DNA of 64,000 bases from UBA6623 sp965217195. GTDB taxonomy: Bacteria; Acidobacteriota; Terriglobia; Bryobacterales; UBA6623. Positions 1 to 7,678 of the stretch are shown here, piece after piece. Within the stretch, counting starts at the first letter, position 1; every line of letters starts with the position of its first letter. Position numbers and translations under genes: made by a program. The notes below the pieces were generated by a model. It was not told the origin of the DNA and ran no database searches. It worked only from the letters and a program-made list of their open reading frames with translations. The stretch covers positions 1,178,001 through 1,242,000 of the forward strand of contig CBDCHL010000003.1 of the NCBI GenBank assembly GCA_965217195.1. The letters run 5' to 3'.

Positions 1-657
1 GCTCGAGGGCACGACTCGGGGGCGCATCGAGGTTGGGATGTTCAAGAGTCGAAACAGATCGTCGTCCCACAGGCCGCTCTTGAGGTCGAGCAGCATGGTG
101 CGCGATGCATTCGAGAAATCGATCAGGTGGCTGCGCCCTTCAGTCAGCTTGTAGATCAACCACGAGTCGACGGTCCCGAAGAGCAGATCGCCCGCTTCGG
201 CGCGCTCGCGAGTCCCCGGGACGTTGTCGAGAATCCAGGCGATTTTTGTCCCCGAAAAATAGGCGTCGATGACGAGCCCGGTGCGGGCTGTGACGTCGGG
301 TCCGTGCCCGGCCTCGATCAAACCACGGCAGGCGTCAGCTGTCCGGCGGCATTGCCAAACGATTGCGGGCGCGACCGCCTCGCCTGTGTTGCGATCCCAC
401 ACAACGGTTGTCTCTCGTTGGTTGGTGATTCCGATCGCGGCGATTTCCGGGACGGAGATTTCAGCTTTTTCGATCGCCCCGCGGGCTGCCGAGAGCTGCG
501 CCCGCCAAATCTGCTCGGCGTCTTGCTCGACCCAGCCGTCGTGCGGAAAATGACACGGAATCGGAACCTGGTCGATCGCAATCTCGTTCGCATTGCGGTC
601 AAATAGAATTGCCCGCGCACTGGTCGTACCTTCGTCGAGCGCGAGGATATAGGACAT
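1..657 (-). CDS. glpK: Glycerol kinase, N-terminal part (cut by window edge)
   Basis: FGGY-family sugar kinase that phosphorylates glycerol to sn-glycerol 3-phosphate with ATP in the cytoplasm. Translation from the ATG at 657 begins MSYILALDEGTTSARAILFD, the ATP phosphate-binding loop of glycerol kinases. About 70-90 residues in come ITNQRETTVVWDR and then APAIVWQCRRT, both typical of GlpK rather than xylulokinase. About 219 residues are visible and the C-terminal half lies beyond position 1. It is divergent from the hydrolase at 770, with a 112-base shared upstream region. No glpF or glpD is visible. Confidence 0.93.
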   Translation of the reverse strand, partial: MSYILALDEGTTSARAILFDRNANEIAIDQVPIPCHFPHDGWVEQDAEQIWRAQLSAARGAIEKAEISVPEIAAIGITNQRETTVVWDRNTGEAVAPAIVWQCRRTADACRGLIEAGHGPDVTARTGLVIDAYFSGTKIAWILDNVPGTRERAEAGDLLFGTVDSWLIYKLTEGRSHLIDFSNASRTMLLDLKSGLWDDDLFRLLNIPTSMRPRVVPSS

Positions 658-769
658 ACGAAGTGCCTCCAACGGGCGGCCGCCCGGGGGGAGAGCCGAC
701 GCTCTTGAGTTCTACCACGATAGCGTGTTGCCCTTGTCGCTATCCGGCGCTGCGATACAGTGTTGCTGT

Positions 770-1417
770 ATGGCGCGACGGCTCGAATCGACTTTCCTCC
801 AAGGCCCGGCCGGACGGATCGAGGCTCTCCACGAAACCCCCGACGACGATGTTCGTATTGAGCGAGTGGGGGTGATCTGCCACCCGCATCCGCTGCACGG
901 AGGCTCGATGCACAACAAAGTCGTCTTCCGCCTGGCGCGTGCTGCACGAAGCGGAGGCGCCGCCGTGATCCGATTCCAGTTCCGCGGCGTGGGCTTGAGC
1001 GACGGAAGCTACGACGAGGGTGTTGGCGAGCAAGACGACCTGCGCGCCGTCCTGCGCCACGCCTCGGACCGCTACCCGGGATTGCCGCTCGCCTCCGCCG
1101 GGTTTTCCTTCGGCTCGCGCGTCGGGCTGAAAGTATGCTGCGCCGATGCCGGGGTCGAGCGCTTCGTGGCGGTCGGTACTCCCGTCGATCATGGCGACTG
1201 GAGTTGGCTCGAGCGCTGTGCCTGCCCCAAATTCTTCTTGCACAGCACCCAGGATCAATACGGCTCCGGCGAAAAGATGGAAGCGGTCTTTGAGCGCGCC
1301 GCCGGCCCCAAACAGCTCACATGGATCGAAGCGCCCGACCACTTCTTCAGCGACGCGTTTGACGCCCTCGAGGAGGCCGCGTTCGAGGCGTTTCAAGCTC
1401 CATTGCCCGCAGTATAA
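770..1417 (+). CDS. Alpha/beta hydrolase
   Basis: Cytoplasmic alpha/beta-hydrolase fold protein of 215 residues, in the small family that carries an HPHPLHGGSMHNKVV stretch (residues 38-52 here). The nucleophile elbow is G-F-S-F-G with Ser113. The likely acid is Asp162 in STQDQYG and the base His191 in APDHFF, so the triad is complete. The substrate cannot be told from sequence; relatives are annotated as esterases or hydrolases of unknown role. I start at the ATG at 770 (MARRLES). An in-frame upstream start at 725 adds a low-complexity, Cys-rich extension, and no clear ribosome site precedes either start. Divergent from glpK. Confidence 0.8.
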   Translation: MARRLESTFLQGPAGRIEALHETPDDDVRIERVGVICHPHPLHGGSMHNKVVFRLARAARSGGAAVIRFQFRGVGLSDGSYDEGVGEQDDLRAVLRHASDRYPGLPLASAGFSFGSRVGLKVCCADAGVERFVAVGTPVDHGDWSWLERCACPKFFLHSTQDQYGSGEKMEAVFERAAGPKQLTWIEAPDHFFSDAFDALEEAAFEAFQAPLPAV

Positions 1418-1418
1418 T

Positions 1419-1453
1419 GCCGGTTCGAGCCGGCTCAACGGGGGAATTTTTTT
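1419..1453 (+). terminator. Possible weak terminator after the hydrolase
   Basis: A 5-bp GCCGG/CCGGC stem (1419-1423 with 1430-1434) follows the hydrolase stop, and a run of seven T starts at 1447. The 12-base gap between stem and T run is longer than in a standard intrinsic terminator. Confidence 0.3.
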
Positions 1454-1664
1454 CCGGTCACAAGCGCATTTCTTACCTTGTCGCTTGACCTGTTTGGTTT
1501 GTCACATCGGACTGTATTCCCCTCACCCTCAACGACTTACACCTTCTCCCTTCATTTGGCCCGAGGATTGCCTCACGAGTCATTAACCGCAGCCGGGCTC
1601 AACCCTCCGGTGGCGGCCGACCGGAAACGATCGATTGCATTTACAAAACAAGGAGGGCATTTGG

Positions 1665-2528
1665 ATGAATCACGAACAACCAAATTTCGAGGTCCCATCG
1701 TCACCGAAACGCAAGACAGTAGCGGGCGTCGTCGCACTGCTGTGCTTGCTTGTAGGGAATTTCTATCTCTATTCGAAAGTCAACCGCGCCGAAGTCAACG
1801 CTCATACGCTCAAGCTGACTCTAGAGGAGAAGCTGGCACGGATTGAAAAACACTCCAACTATCAGTTGGGCAACGCACAGCAAGAGATCCAACACCTAAG
1901 GGCAAGCCTCGACGAAGCACGCTCGGAAGCATCGAAAAAGGCAAAGTCCGAAGCCCGACGTCAAACCGACCGGCTCAGCAAGAACATCGCCGCGCAACAG
2001 CGCACAGCAAAGGAAGCGGTGATGGGCGAGATGCGCACCCTCGGAGACAAGACATTCGAGACCGCGGGCAAGGTCGAGGGAATCGAAGGGGAGCTGGGCG
2101 GCGTCAAGAGCGAACTAGCAGGCACCGTCGAGCGGCTTGAATCTACTGATCGAGTCCTCAACGACACCAAAGCCCACATGCGCTCCATCGGAGACTGGGT
2201 CGCGGGCAACGCATCCGAAATCGACAAGCTCAGGGAGAAGGGAAGTCGGCAGTTCGTTCGCTTCCAACTTTCCAGGAGTGAAGAGATGCGGAGGGTCGGC
2301 GACGTTCGAATGCGTCTGCGTAAGACCGATCCGAAGCGCAACAAGTACACCGTGGAAATCTTGGCGGACGACAAGAAGATGGTCAAGAAAGGAATGTACG
2401 CCAACGAGCCTGTCGAGTTCTACGTGGCCGACTGCACCGAACCGTACGAAATCGTCATGACGGCGGTGAAGAAAGATCAAGTGATGGGATTTCTTTCGCG
2501 GCCTAAAGACGCCGGCGTCCGACGCTAG
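1665..2528 (+). CDS. Membrane-anchored coiled-coil protein of unknown function
   Basis: Product of 287 residues that I do not recognise as a named family. A short polar N-terminus is followed by one hydrophobic segment (about residues 18-36). A long Ala/Glu/Lys/Arg-rich heptad region (about 45-190) should form a coiled coil, and the C-terminal 80 residues look globular and beta-rich (VRMRLRKTD to VMTAVKKDQ). The topology suggests a single-pass inner-membrane protein with an extracytoplasmic coiled coil. The ATG at 1665 is chosen because a strong AAGGAGG at 1649-1655 precedes it by 9 bases; an upstream in-frame ATG at 1635 has no such site. It stands alone, with a strong hairpin downstream. 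Confidence 0.75.
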   Translation: MNHEQPNFEVPSSPKRKTVAGVVALLCLLVGNFYLYSKVNRAEVNAHTLKLTLEEKLARIEKHSNYQLGNAQQEIQHLRASLDEARSEASKKAKSEARRQTDRLSKNIAAQQRTAKEAVMGEMRTLGDKTFETAGKVEGIEGELGGVKSELAGTVERLESTDRVLNDTKAHMRSIGDWVAGNASEIDKLREKGSRQFVRFQLSRSEEMRRVGDVRMRLRKTDPKRNKYTVEILADDKKMVKKGMYANEPVEFYVADCTEPYEIVMTAVKKDQVMGFLSRPKDAGVRR

Positions 2529-2586
2529 ACGATGATCGCAACCGGCACTCCTCCCCTGGGGGCGGGTGCCTCCCGCCCGCCCCTTG

Positions 2587-2617
2587 CCGGGGACGAAGCA
2601 AGAAGCTTCGTCCCCGG
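2587..2617. terminator. Perfect 13-bp hairpin between convergent genes
   Basis: Arms 2587-2599 and 2605-2617 are perfectly complementary (CCGGGGACGAAGC / GCTTCGTCCCCGG) around a 5-base loop. It lies between the convergent coiled-coil gene and rimI. No T run follows on either strand, so it could be a bidirectional terminator, an mRNA-stabilising stem or a repeat. Confidence 0.5.
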
Positions 2618-2800
2618 TGACCCTTTCATCTCGCAGCCGTTCCCGCACTCGTCGTCCGCGGGCGACGAAAATGTGGGGATGCGCCGAGTTTGCGGCACCC
2701 GGGGTGCATGATCTTAGCTGTGACCGTGCTTCCTCATCACGCCATCTTTGGCTAACAAGAGCGCTCGTGTATGACGCGTGTTCGCCACTACCCGCCCCGA

Positions 2801-3250
2801 TCAAGGCCCCAGCGCCATTACCAACGCATCATCCGACGGATCGCGGTAATAGTCCGTCCGCTGTCCCGCTTCCTCGAAGCCGAGTGTGCGATAGAAAGCC
2901 TCGGCGCCCCGATTCTTCGACCGTACTTCCAGGAAAACGTACCCTCGATGCTCCACGAGCGAATGCCGCACCAGCTCAGTCCCGATCCCCCGTCTCCGCA
3001 ACGCTGGATCGACAGCCAAGTTCAAGATCTCCAACTCGTCAGGGACCGGTCGACGAAACACCAGGAAACCAACTACGCGATTGCCTTCGAGCGCGACCCA
3101 ACCGCCCGACAAACCCTCTGGCGCCGACAGGAAACCGCGATACGCCGCCGCGTCCCATGGGGATGCTCCCGCCGAAGTGTGCTGGATCTCCATCATCCGC
3201 TCAATATCCCCGCCCACAGCCGTGCGCAGCTTCACCGAAGCCATGGGCAC
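2801..3250 (-). CDS. rimI: Ribosomal protein S18 alanine N-acetyltransferase-like GNAT protein
   Basis: GNAT-fold acetyltransferase of 149 residues, the usual RimI length. The acetyl-CoA loop is seen in LAVDPALRRRGIGTELV (R-R-x-G-x-G). The C-terminal FYRTLGFEEAGQRTDYYRD is typical of RimI, which acetylates the N-terminus of ribosomal protein S18. RimI usually sits beside tsaB or tsaD, but here it stands alone between convergent and divergent neighbours. A second in-frame ATG at 3244 (MASVKLR) is an equally possible start. General GNAT function is certain; the exact substrate rests on family resemblance. Confidence 0.82.
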   Translation of the reverse strand: MPMASVKLRTAVGGDIERMMEIQHTSAGASPWDAAAYRGFLSAPEGLSGGWVALEGNRVVGFLVFRRPVPDELEILNLAVDPALRRRGIGTELVRHSLVEHRGYVFLEVRSKNRGAEAFYRTLGFEEAGQRTDYYRDPSDDALVMALGP

Positions 3251-3497
3251 AGTCTACGGCAATTGGCGGCGCCGTCTCGCGGCTTCGGTGGGAATGAAAC
3301 GCGATCGAGAACCGTTTCGTCTTTGAGAGCAGAAGGAAGGTCGGAAGTCTTGTCCGGCAAGCGGGTATGTCCTTCGATGCCGGTTAGGCCCGTATAATCT
3401 GCACAAGGCCTTTTGCATTGGACACTCCGCGACGCATCGGTTCATCGCACTCGCTGCGCCGAAGTGAACTCATCGAAAGCCCAGGGGAGAAATGCCT

Positions 3498-4436
3498 ATG
3501 TTGATCAAAATCCCGCGCGGTTGGGAGATTCGCGAACGCGAAGCGACGCCGGAGTCGGTTTTCCACAATCGTCGCGAGCTGCTGAAGGGCATGGGCTTCG
3601 TCGGCTTGAGCGCCCTGCTGGGAGAAGCCGCTGAGGCGGCGATCGGCGCCGAGCTTTACCCGGCGAAGCGGAACCCGCGCTACAAGCTTGACCGTCCCAT
3701 CACGCCCGAAGGCCCCGCCACGAGCTACAACAATTTCTACGAGTTCACCACCAACAAAGAGCGCGTCAAGTCGCTGGTCGGTAATTTCAAGATTGATCCC
3801 TGGACGGTCGAGGTCAAGGGCCTGGTCAACAAGCCCGGCAGGTACGACCTCGACGACCTGCTCCGCAAATTCCCATTAGAAGAGCGGCTTTATCGCATGC
3901 GCTGTGTCGAGGCTTGGTCGATGGCGGTTCCGTGGACCGGATTCCCCGTCTCCGCGCTGATCGAGCACGTCGAACCGAAGCCCAAAGCGAAATACCTACG
4001 GCTGGTCACCGCCAACCGCCCCGACGAGATGCCGGGCATTCGTTCGCAGCCCCACTACCCTTGGCCGTATTTCGAAGCGCTGCGTCTCGATGAAGCGATG
4101 AACGAGCTGGCGCTTTTCGTGACCGGCATCTACGGCAAACCCCTGCCGAAGCAAAACGGCGCGCCGATTCGTTTGATCGTCCCGTGGAAATACGGGCTGA
4201 AGAGCATCAAGTCGATCGTCACGCTCGAGTTCACGAGCAAACAACCGCCGACGCTGTGGAATCAAGCGCAGGGACTCGAGTACGGCTGGTATTCGAACGT
4301 CAACCCCGCTCGCCCGCACGCGCGTTGGTCGCAGGCCTCCGAGCGCGTGATCCCCACTGGCGAGAGGCGCAAGACGCTGCCTTACAACGGGTACCAGGAG
4401 TTCGTTGCGGGTCTTTACGGCGGCAAAGAGTTTTAG
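3498..4436 (+). CDS. msrP: Periplasmic methionine-sulfoxide reductase catalytic subunit
   Basis: Molybdopterin enzyme of the sulfite-oxidase fold (312 residues) that reduces methionine sulfoxide in envelope proteins. A Tat signal is visible: NRRELLKGMGF, with the twin Arg at residues 25-26. The molybdenum-ligand Cys is Cys136 in RMRCVEAW. The core from SYNNFYEFTT to the C-terminal GYQEFVAGLYGGKEF is full length. Start ATG 3498 sits 7-8 bases after GGGGAG; an ATG at 3492 is in frame but too close to it. The haem membrane partner MsrQ, normally adjacent, is missing here, so the electron donor is unknown. Confidence 0.93.
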   Translation: MLIKIPRGWEIREREATPESVFHNRRELLKGMGFVGLSALLGEAAEAAIGAELYPAKRNPRYKLDRPITPEGPATSYNNFYEFTTNKERVKSLVGNFKIDPWTVEVKGLVNKPGRYDLDDLLRKFPLEERLYRMRCVEAWSMAVPWTGFPVSALIEHVEPKPKAKYLRLVTANRPDEMPGIRSQPHYPWPYFEALRLDEAMNELALFVTGIYGKPLPKQNGAPIRLIVPWKYGLKSIKSIVTLEFTSKQPPTLWNQAQGLEYGWYSNVNPARPHARWSQASERVIPTGERRKTLPYNGYQEFVAGLYGGKEF

Positions 4437-4519
4437 CCGCGACTCAGCCGTTCTCCCGGGATGGGAGCGCCGCCGAATTCAATCAGACGGCGATCGCGGG
4501 CCTTAGCGATCGGTTGTCT

Positions 4520-4562
4520 CCCGGGCCCGGCCCCCGGACGGGGGCAAGGATAGTAGCCCACG
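4520..4562 (+). repeat. GC-rich intergenic repeat copy
   Basis: The stretch with inverted CCCCC/GGGGG arms followed by AGGATAGTAGCCC recurs in similar form, on the opposite strand, near 11858-11895. The 228 bases between msrP and the next gene otherwise hold no open frame I can support. Confidence 0.45.
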
Positions 4563-4664
4563 GTGAAGCGGAGCGGAACCGTGGGACACCTTTCCAATAT
4601 CAAGAAGAGCCCCGGACAGGGGCGTAGGGAAAACCACTCGCCCTATCCCGGCCACAGCGGCGAA

Positions 4665-4904
4665 TCAATTCCCGAGGGCTTCCCAGTCACCTTCGTCCGT
4701 CGCCGGGGAGATGATGTCTCCGGTGATACGACCGGTGCCTGCCATGCATCCCATCCAATCGGCGCGCTTTTGCGGTGTGGGAGGAACTACTTCAGCGATT
4801 GGTTTACCGAAACGAGTAACGCGCACCGGCTCGCCGGTTTTACGAACCTGTTCGAGAATCCGCGGGCAGTCGGCTTTGAATTTCGAAATGGAGATTTCTT
4901 TCAT
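4665..4904 (-). CDS. Phd/YefM-type antitoxin, orphan
   Basis: Protein of 79 residues starting MKEISISKFKADCPRILEQV and continuing GEPVRVTRFGKPIAEVVP, the usual Phd/YefM DNA-binding antitoxin core. The C-terminal 30 residues (GRITGDIISPATDEGDWEALG) match the toxin-binding tail seen when the partner is a PIN-domain RNase. No toxin gene overlaps or follows within 230 bases, so it is an orphan. Start at 4904 is by family length; an in-frame ATG at 4955 adds 17 residues. It lies just upstream of the LLM gene stop on the same strand (169 bases). Confidence 0.8.
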   Translation of the reverse strand: MKEISISKFKADCPRILEQVRKTGEPVRVTRFGKPIAEVVPPTPQKRADWMGCMAGTGRITGDIISPATDEGDWEALGN

Positions 4905-5073
4905 GACGGGCCCGTCTTTATTCTGAAGGTGGCTGGTGAAAGGGTCAAACCTCATACCTGCTTGTGACGTAGGTAATTGCTGGTGGGCAGGCCTGGAGAC
5001 CTGCCCCACCTGCCGGCCCGTCAAGATCCGGAAGGGCTGATGCCATTGCTCGGATCTTAGGACCACCGACGCC

Positions 5074-6096
5074 CTACAACACCAACTCAGCCATGACCCG
5101 CAGCGATGCCATATCCCGCACGCCGCAAATCAGCGTCGTGACGTCGCTTTCCTTCCAAGCTTCCAGGCGCTCGGCGATGCGCTCTTTCGGGCCGCAGAGA
5201 GCGACTTGGTCGACCAACTCGTCGGGTACCGCCGCGGCGGCTTCTTCGCGCTTTCGTGCCAAAAACAAATCCTGGATCTTCCCGGCGGCTTCTTCAAAAC
5301 CGTAGCGACAGGCGATGTTGTAGTAGAAATTCTTGCTCCGCGCCCCCATGCCGCCGATGTAGAGGGCCAAGTTGGGCTTGACACTGTCGCGACAAGTTTG
5401 CGCGTCATCGCCCAGCGCAACGGTCACGGTCGGAGCTATGTCGAATTGCGAACGGTCTTTTTCCGGGGCGAGCGCAAATCCCTCGTCCAGAAACTCTCGA
5501 TACATCTCTTGGTGGGCGGGAGAGAAAAACACGACCAGCCACCCATCGGCGATTTCGGCGGCGAGTGCGACATTCTTCGGCCCCTGCGCGGCGATGTAAA
5601 TCGGGATCCGGTTTCGCAGCGGATGCAGAATCAACTTCAGGGGCTTCCCGAGCCCCGATCCTTCACTCGTCGGAATATCGTAATGGCGCCCGTGGTGTTC
5701 GAGCGGGGCTTCGCGCGCCAACACCGTTCGGACGATCTTCACGTACTCGCGCGCACGAGTCAGAGGCCGGCCGTAGGGCACGCCGTGCCAACCCTCGACC
5801 ACCTGCGGCCCGGATGCTCCAATGCCCAAGCGCATCCGCCCGCCGCTGAGCCAATCGAGGGTCGCGGCGGTCATTGCGGTCACGGCTGGCGCCCGCGCCG
5901 TCATTTGCATGATGGCCGAGCCGACGGCGATCTTCTCGGTCTTCGCCGCGATCCACGTCAACGGCGTGACGGCGTCAGAGCCGTAGGCCTCGGCGGTCCA
6001 GACCGAGTCATAGCCAAGCCGTTCGGCCTCGGTCGCGAATTCCACCAATTGGGCGGGCTTCGAACCCCAGTAGCCCAAGTTCAATCCCAGTCGCAT
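5074..6096 (-). CDS. LLM-class F420-dependent oxidoreductase
   Basis: Luciferase-like TIM-barrel protein of 340 residues, the normal length for the F420-type subgroup. Starts MRLGLNLGYWG. Visible family motifs are ERLGYDSVWTAEAYGSDAV, then DWLSGGRMRLGIGASGPQVV and the late QVALCGPKERIAERL. Members use reduced F420, or sometimes FMN, to act on small ketones, alcohols or aromatic substrates; the substrate here is unknown. The gene is single and no F420-biosynthesis gene is visible in the window. Cofactor choice is inferred from subgroup resemblance. Confidence 0.87.
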   Translation of the reverse strand: MRLGLNLGYWGSKPAQLVEFATEAERLGYDSVWTAEAYGSDAVTPLTWIAAKTEKIAVGSAIMQMTARAPAVTAMTAATLDWLSGGRMRLGIGASGPQVVEGWHGVPYGRPLTRAREYVKIVRTVLAREAPLEHHGRHYDIPTSEGSGLGKPLKLILHPLRNRIPIYIAAQGPKNVALAAEIADGWLVVFFSPAHQEMYREFLDEGFALAPEKDRSQFDIAPTVTVALGDDAQTCRDSVKPNLALYIGGMGARSKNFYYNIACRYGFEEAAGKIQDLFLARKREEAAAAVPDELVDQVALCGPKERIAERLEAWKESDVTTLICGVRDMASLRVMAELVL

Positions 6097-6249
6097 TGAT
6101 TCTCCTCTCCGTACCGGACCCTGAGTTTACGAAAACCGAGGAGTCGACTCAACCGGGGCTTGTGCCGCACCACATGAGCGCGGCGAGGCTGAAACGCTCC
6201 CGGTCGCGCCCGCGGGAATCCGTGCGGCATAATGAATCCTTCCCGCTAC

Positions 6250-6254
6250 GGAGG
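6250..6254 (+). promoter_or_regulatory. Ribosome binding site that decides the rmlD start
   Basis: GGAGG at 6250-6254 lies 7 bases before the TTG at 6262 and inside the coding frame if the upstream ATG at 6232 is used. It favours TTG as the true start. Confidence 0.6.
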
Positions 6255-6261
6255 TCTTTCC

Positions 6262-7146
6262 TTGCGAGCATTGGTATTGGGATCGGGCGGCCAACTGGGA
6301 ACCGAGATCGTCGCCGAGCTGCGTCGCCGCGGCATGAGCGTCGTCGGCCTTGGTCGCGGCGAACTCGACATCACCGACCCCGAAGCCGTCCAGGCCTGCT
6401 TCCAACGTCACGCGCCGGGCTGGGTTATCAACACCGCGGCGTACAACCACGTCGACTTGGCCGAGAAAGAAGCCGACCTCGCGATGCGAGTCAACGGACT
6501 GGCCGTACATTACCTCGCCGCCGCGTGCCGTGAGCGTGGCGCCACGCTGATGCACTTCTCAACCGATCACGTTTTCGACGGCAAGGAGGTGCGGCCCTAC
6601 ACCGAAGAGGACATTCCCAATCCGCCTTCCGCCTACGGCGTTTCGAAGCTGGCCGGAGAAATGTATGCGCGCGCCGCGCTCGAGAAGCACTACGTCGTAC
6701 GAGTGGCGGGCGTTTTCGGGCCGGCGGGCCGATACACTAGGCGCGGCAACTTCCCCGAGTTGATCTTGAAGAAAGCCGCGGAAGGCGGGTCGCTCACCAT
6801 CGTCGAAGATTTCTTCGCCACCCCAACCTATGCGCCCGCCCTCGCGAGACGCTGCGTTGATCTCTTCGAGCGCGGCGCCTTCGGGCTCTATCACATCGGC
6901 GGCGGCGCGAAAATCTCGTGGTACCACTACGGACTGAAGATTCTCGAAGTCGCCGGCCTTGAAGCCGATATCCAACCGACGAATCACCGCGAATTCAAGA
7001 CACCCGCCCGTCGCCCTCGCAACGCCGAGCTATCGAACGCCAAGGTGGAAAGCTTGGGTATCGAAAAAATGCCGTCCCTCGAGGACGCCCTCGCCGAATA
7101 CATGGAACTGCGCAAGAGCGTCAGGCCGCCCAAGCGACACGGCTAA
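6262..7146 (+). CDS. rfbD: dTDP-4-dehydrorhamnose reductase-like protein
   Basis: Short-chain dehydrogenase/reductase of the RmlD family, the last step of dTDP-L-rhamnose synthesis for surface polysaccharides. The N-terminus MRALVLGSGGQLG is the NAD(P)-binding loop. The catalytic Tyr-x-x-x-Lys is Y125-K129 in SAYGVSKLAGE, and STDHVFDG precedes it. The TTG at 6262 is chosen over the ATG at 6232 because GGAGG lies 7 bases upstream and the family starts directly at the Rossmann strand. No rfbABC partners are adjacent, so a related sugar-nucleotide reductase remains possible. Confidence 0.87.
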   Translation: MRALVLGSGGQLGTEIVAELRRRGMSVVGLGRGELDITDPEAVQACFQRHAPGWVINTAAYNHVDLAEKEADLAMRVNGLAVHYLAAACRERGATLMHFSTDHVFDGKEVRPYTEEDIPNPPSAYGVSKLAGEMYARAALEKHYVVRVAGVFGPAGRYTRRGNFPELILKKAAEGGSLTIVEDFFATPTYAPALARRCVDLFERGAFGLYHIGGGAKISWYHYGLKILEVAGLEADIQPTNHREFKTPARRPRNAELSNAKVESLGIEKMPSLEDALAEYMELRKSVRPPKRHG

Positions 7147-7202
7147 ACTCTGAAATCCGAGAAATGGAAACAGAGGCGTGCACTTCCGTCCACGCGGCGC
7201 GA

Positions 7203-7225
7203 GTCTCTTCGAGCCCCGCGCTACG
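7203..7225 (+). repeat. Short dispersed repeat, third copy
   Basis: 23 bases matching, with one mismatch, the repeat at 10391-10420 and its reverse complement at 55081-55110. Lies in the short gap after rfbD. Confidence 0.55.
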
Positions 7226-7316
7226 CAAGACGGGTGGGTTGCCCATTGCCCTGGCTGCTCATAACTCGTTTTCTCGGCGGGTAGCCGTTTCAGCTGGGGT
7301 TGCCCGGAGCGCCGAT

Positions 7317-7499
7317 TTAACGCGGGGAGAGCAAATAGCTCATCTTGACGAAGATAATCTTGATGGGCTCGGCAACTCCAGGGATCACGGCTCCAGCGGC
7401 TGCGGCCGGAATTCCCGCCGGCAGCGCATACTCGACTAGGTCCTGACCCTGGCGGGCAAGCTCCAACCGACGCAGACGACCGGCGAGCCTGCGCAACAT
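7317..7499 (-). CDS. Flp-type pilin-like small protein, possibly decayed
   Basis: Sixty residues from the ATG at 7499. The segment GQDLVEYAL is the hallmark of Flp/type IVb pilins just after the prepilin cleavage site, and the following AAAAGAVIPGVAEPIKIIF fits the pilin hydrophobic stem and tail. Where the family has Leu or Phe in the hydrophobic stem, this copy has two prolines (YALPAGIP), which should break the helix. No prepilin peptidase or tad genes are adjacent. It may be a pseudogene or a divergent pilin. A longer in-frame ORF extends upstream to 7688 but looks non-coding. Confidence 0.5.
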   Translation of the reverse strand: MLRRLAGRLRRLELARQGQDLVEYALPAGIPAAAAGAVIPGVAEPIKIIFVKMSYLLSPR

Positions 7500-7678
7500 C
7501 TTGGGTACTTTCTTGCAGCACCCGCCGGTACGTCGCAAGAACTTTTCAATTTGTGTTCGAAAAGTCGGGTCGAAAAGGGTTTGATCGCCCCACACTGACT
7601 TGACCGCGGTTATGCAGCGGGCTAAGCTGACCGGGTCTACGCCTCGCCGGCTGTGCGAGGCACCTTCTTCACGACTAA

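Noticed and set aside
2566..3297. Plus-strand open frame of 243 codons opposite rimI
   Set aside because: Pro/Arg-rich shadow of the rimI strand, with no signal or motif.
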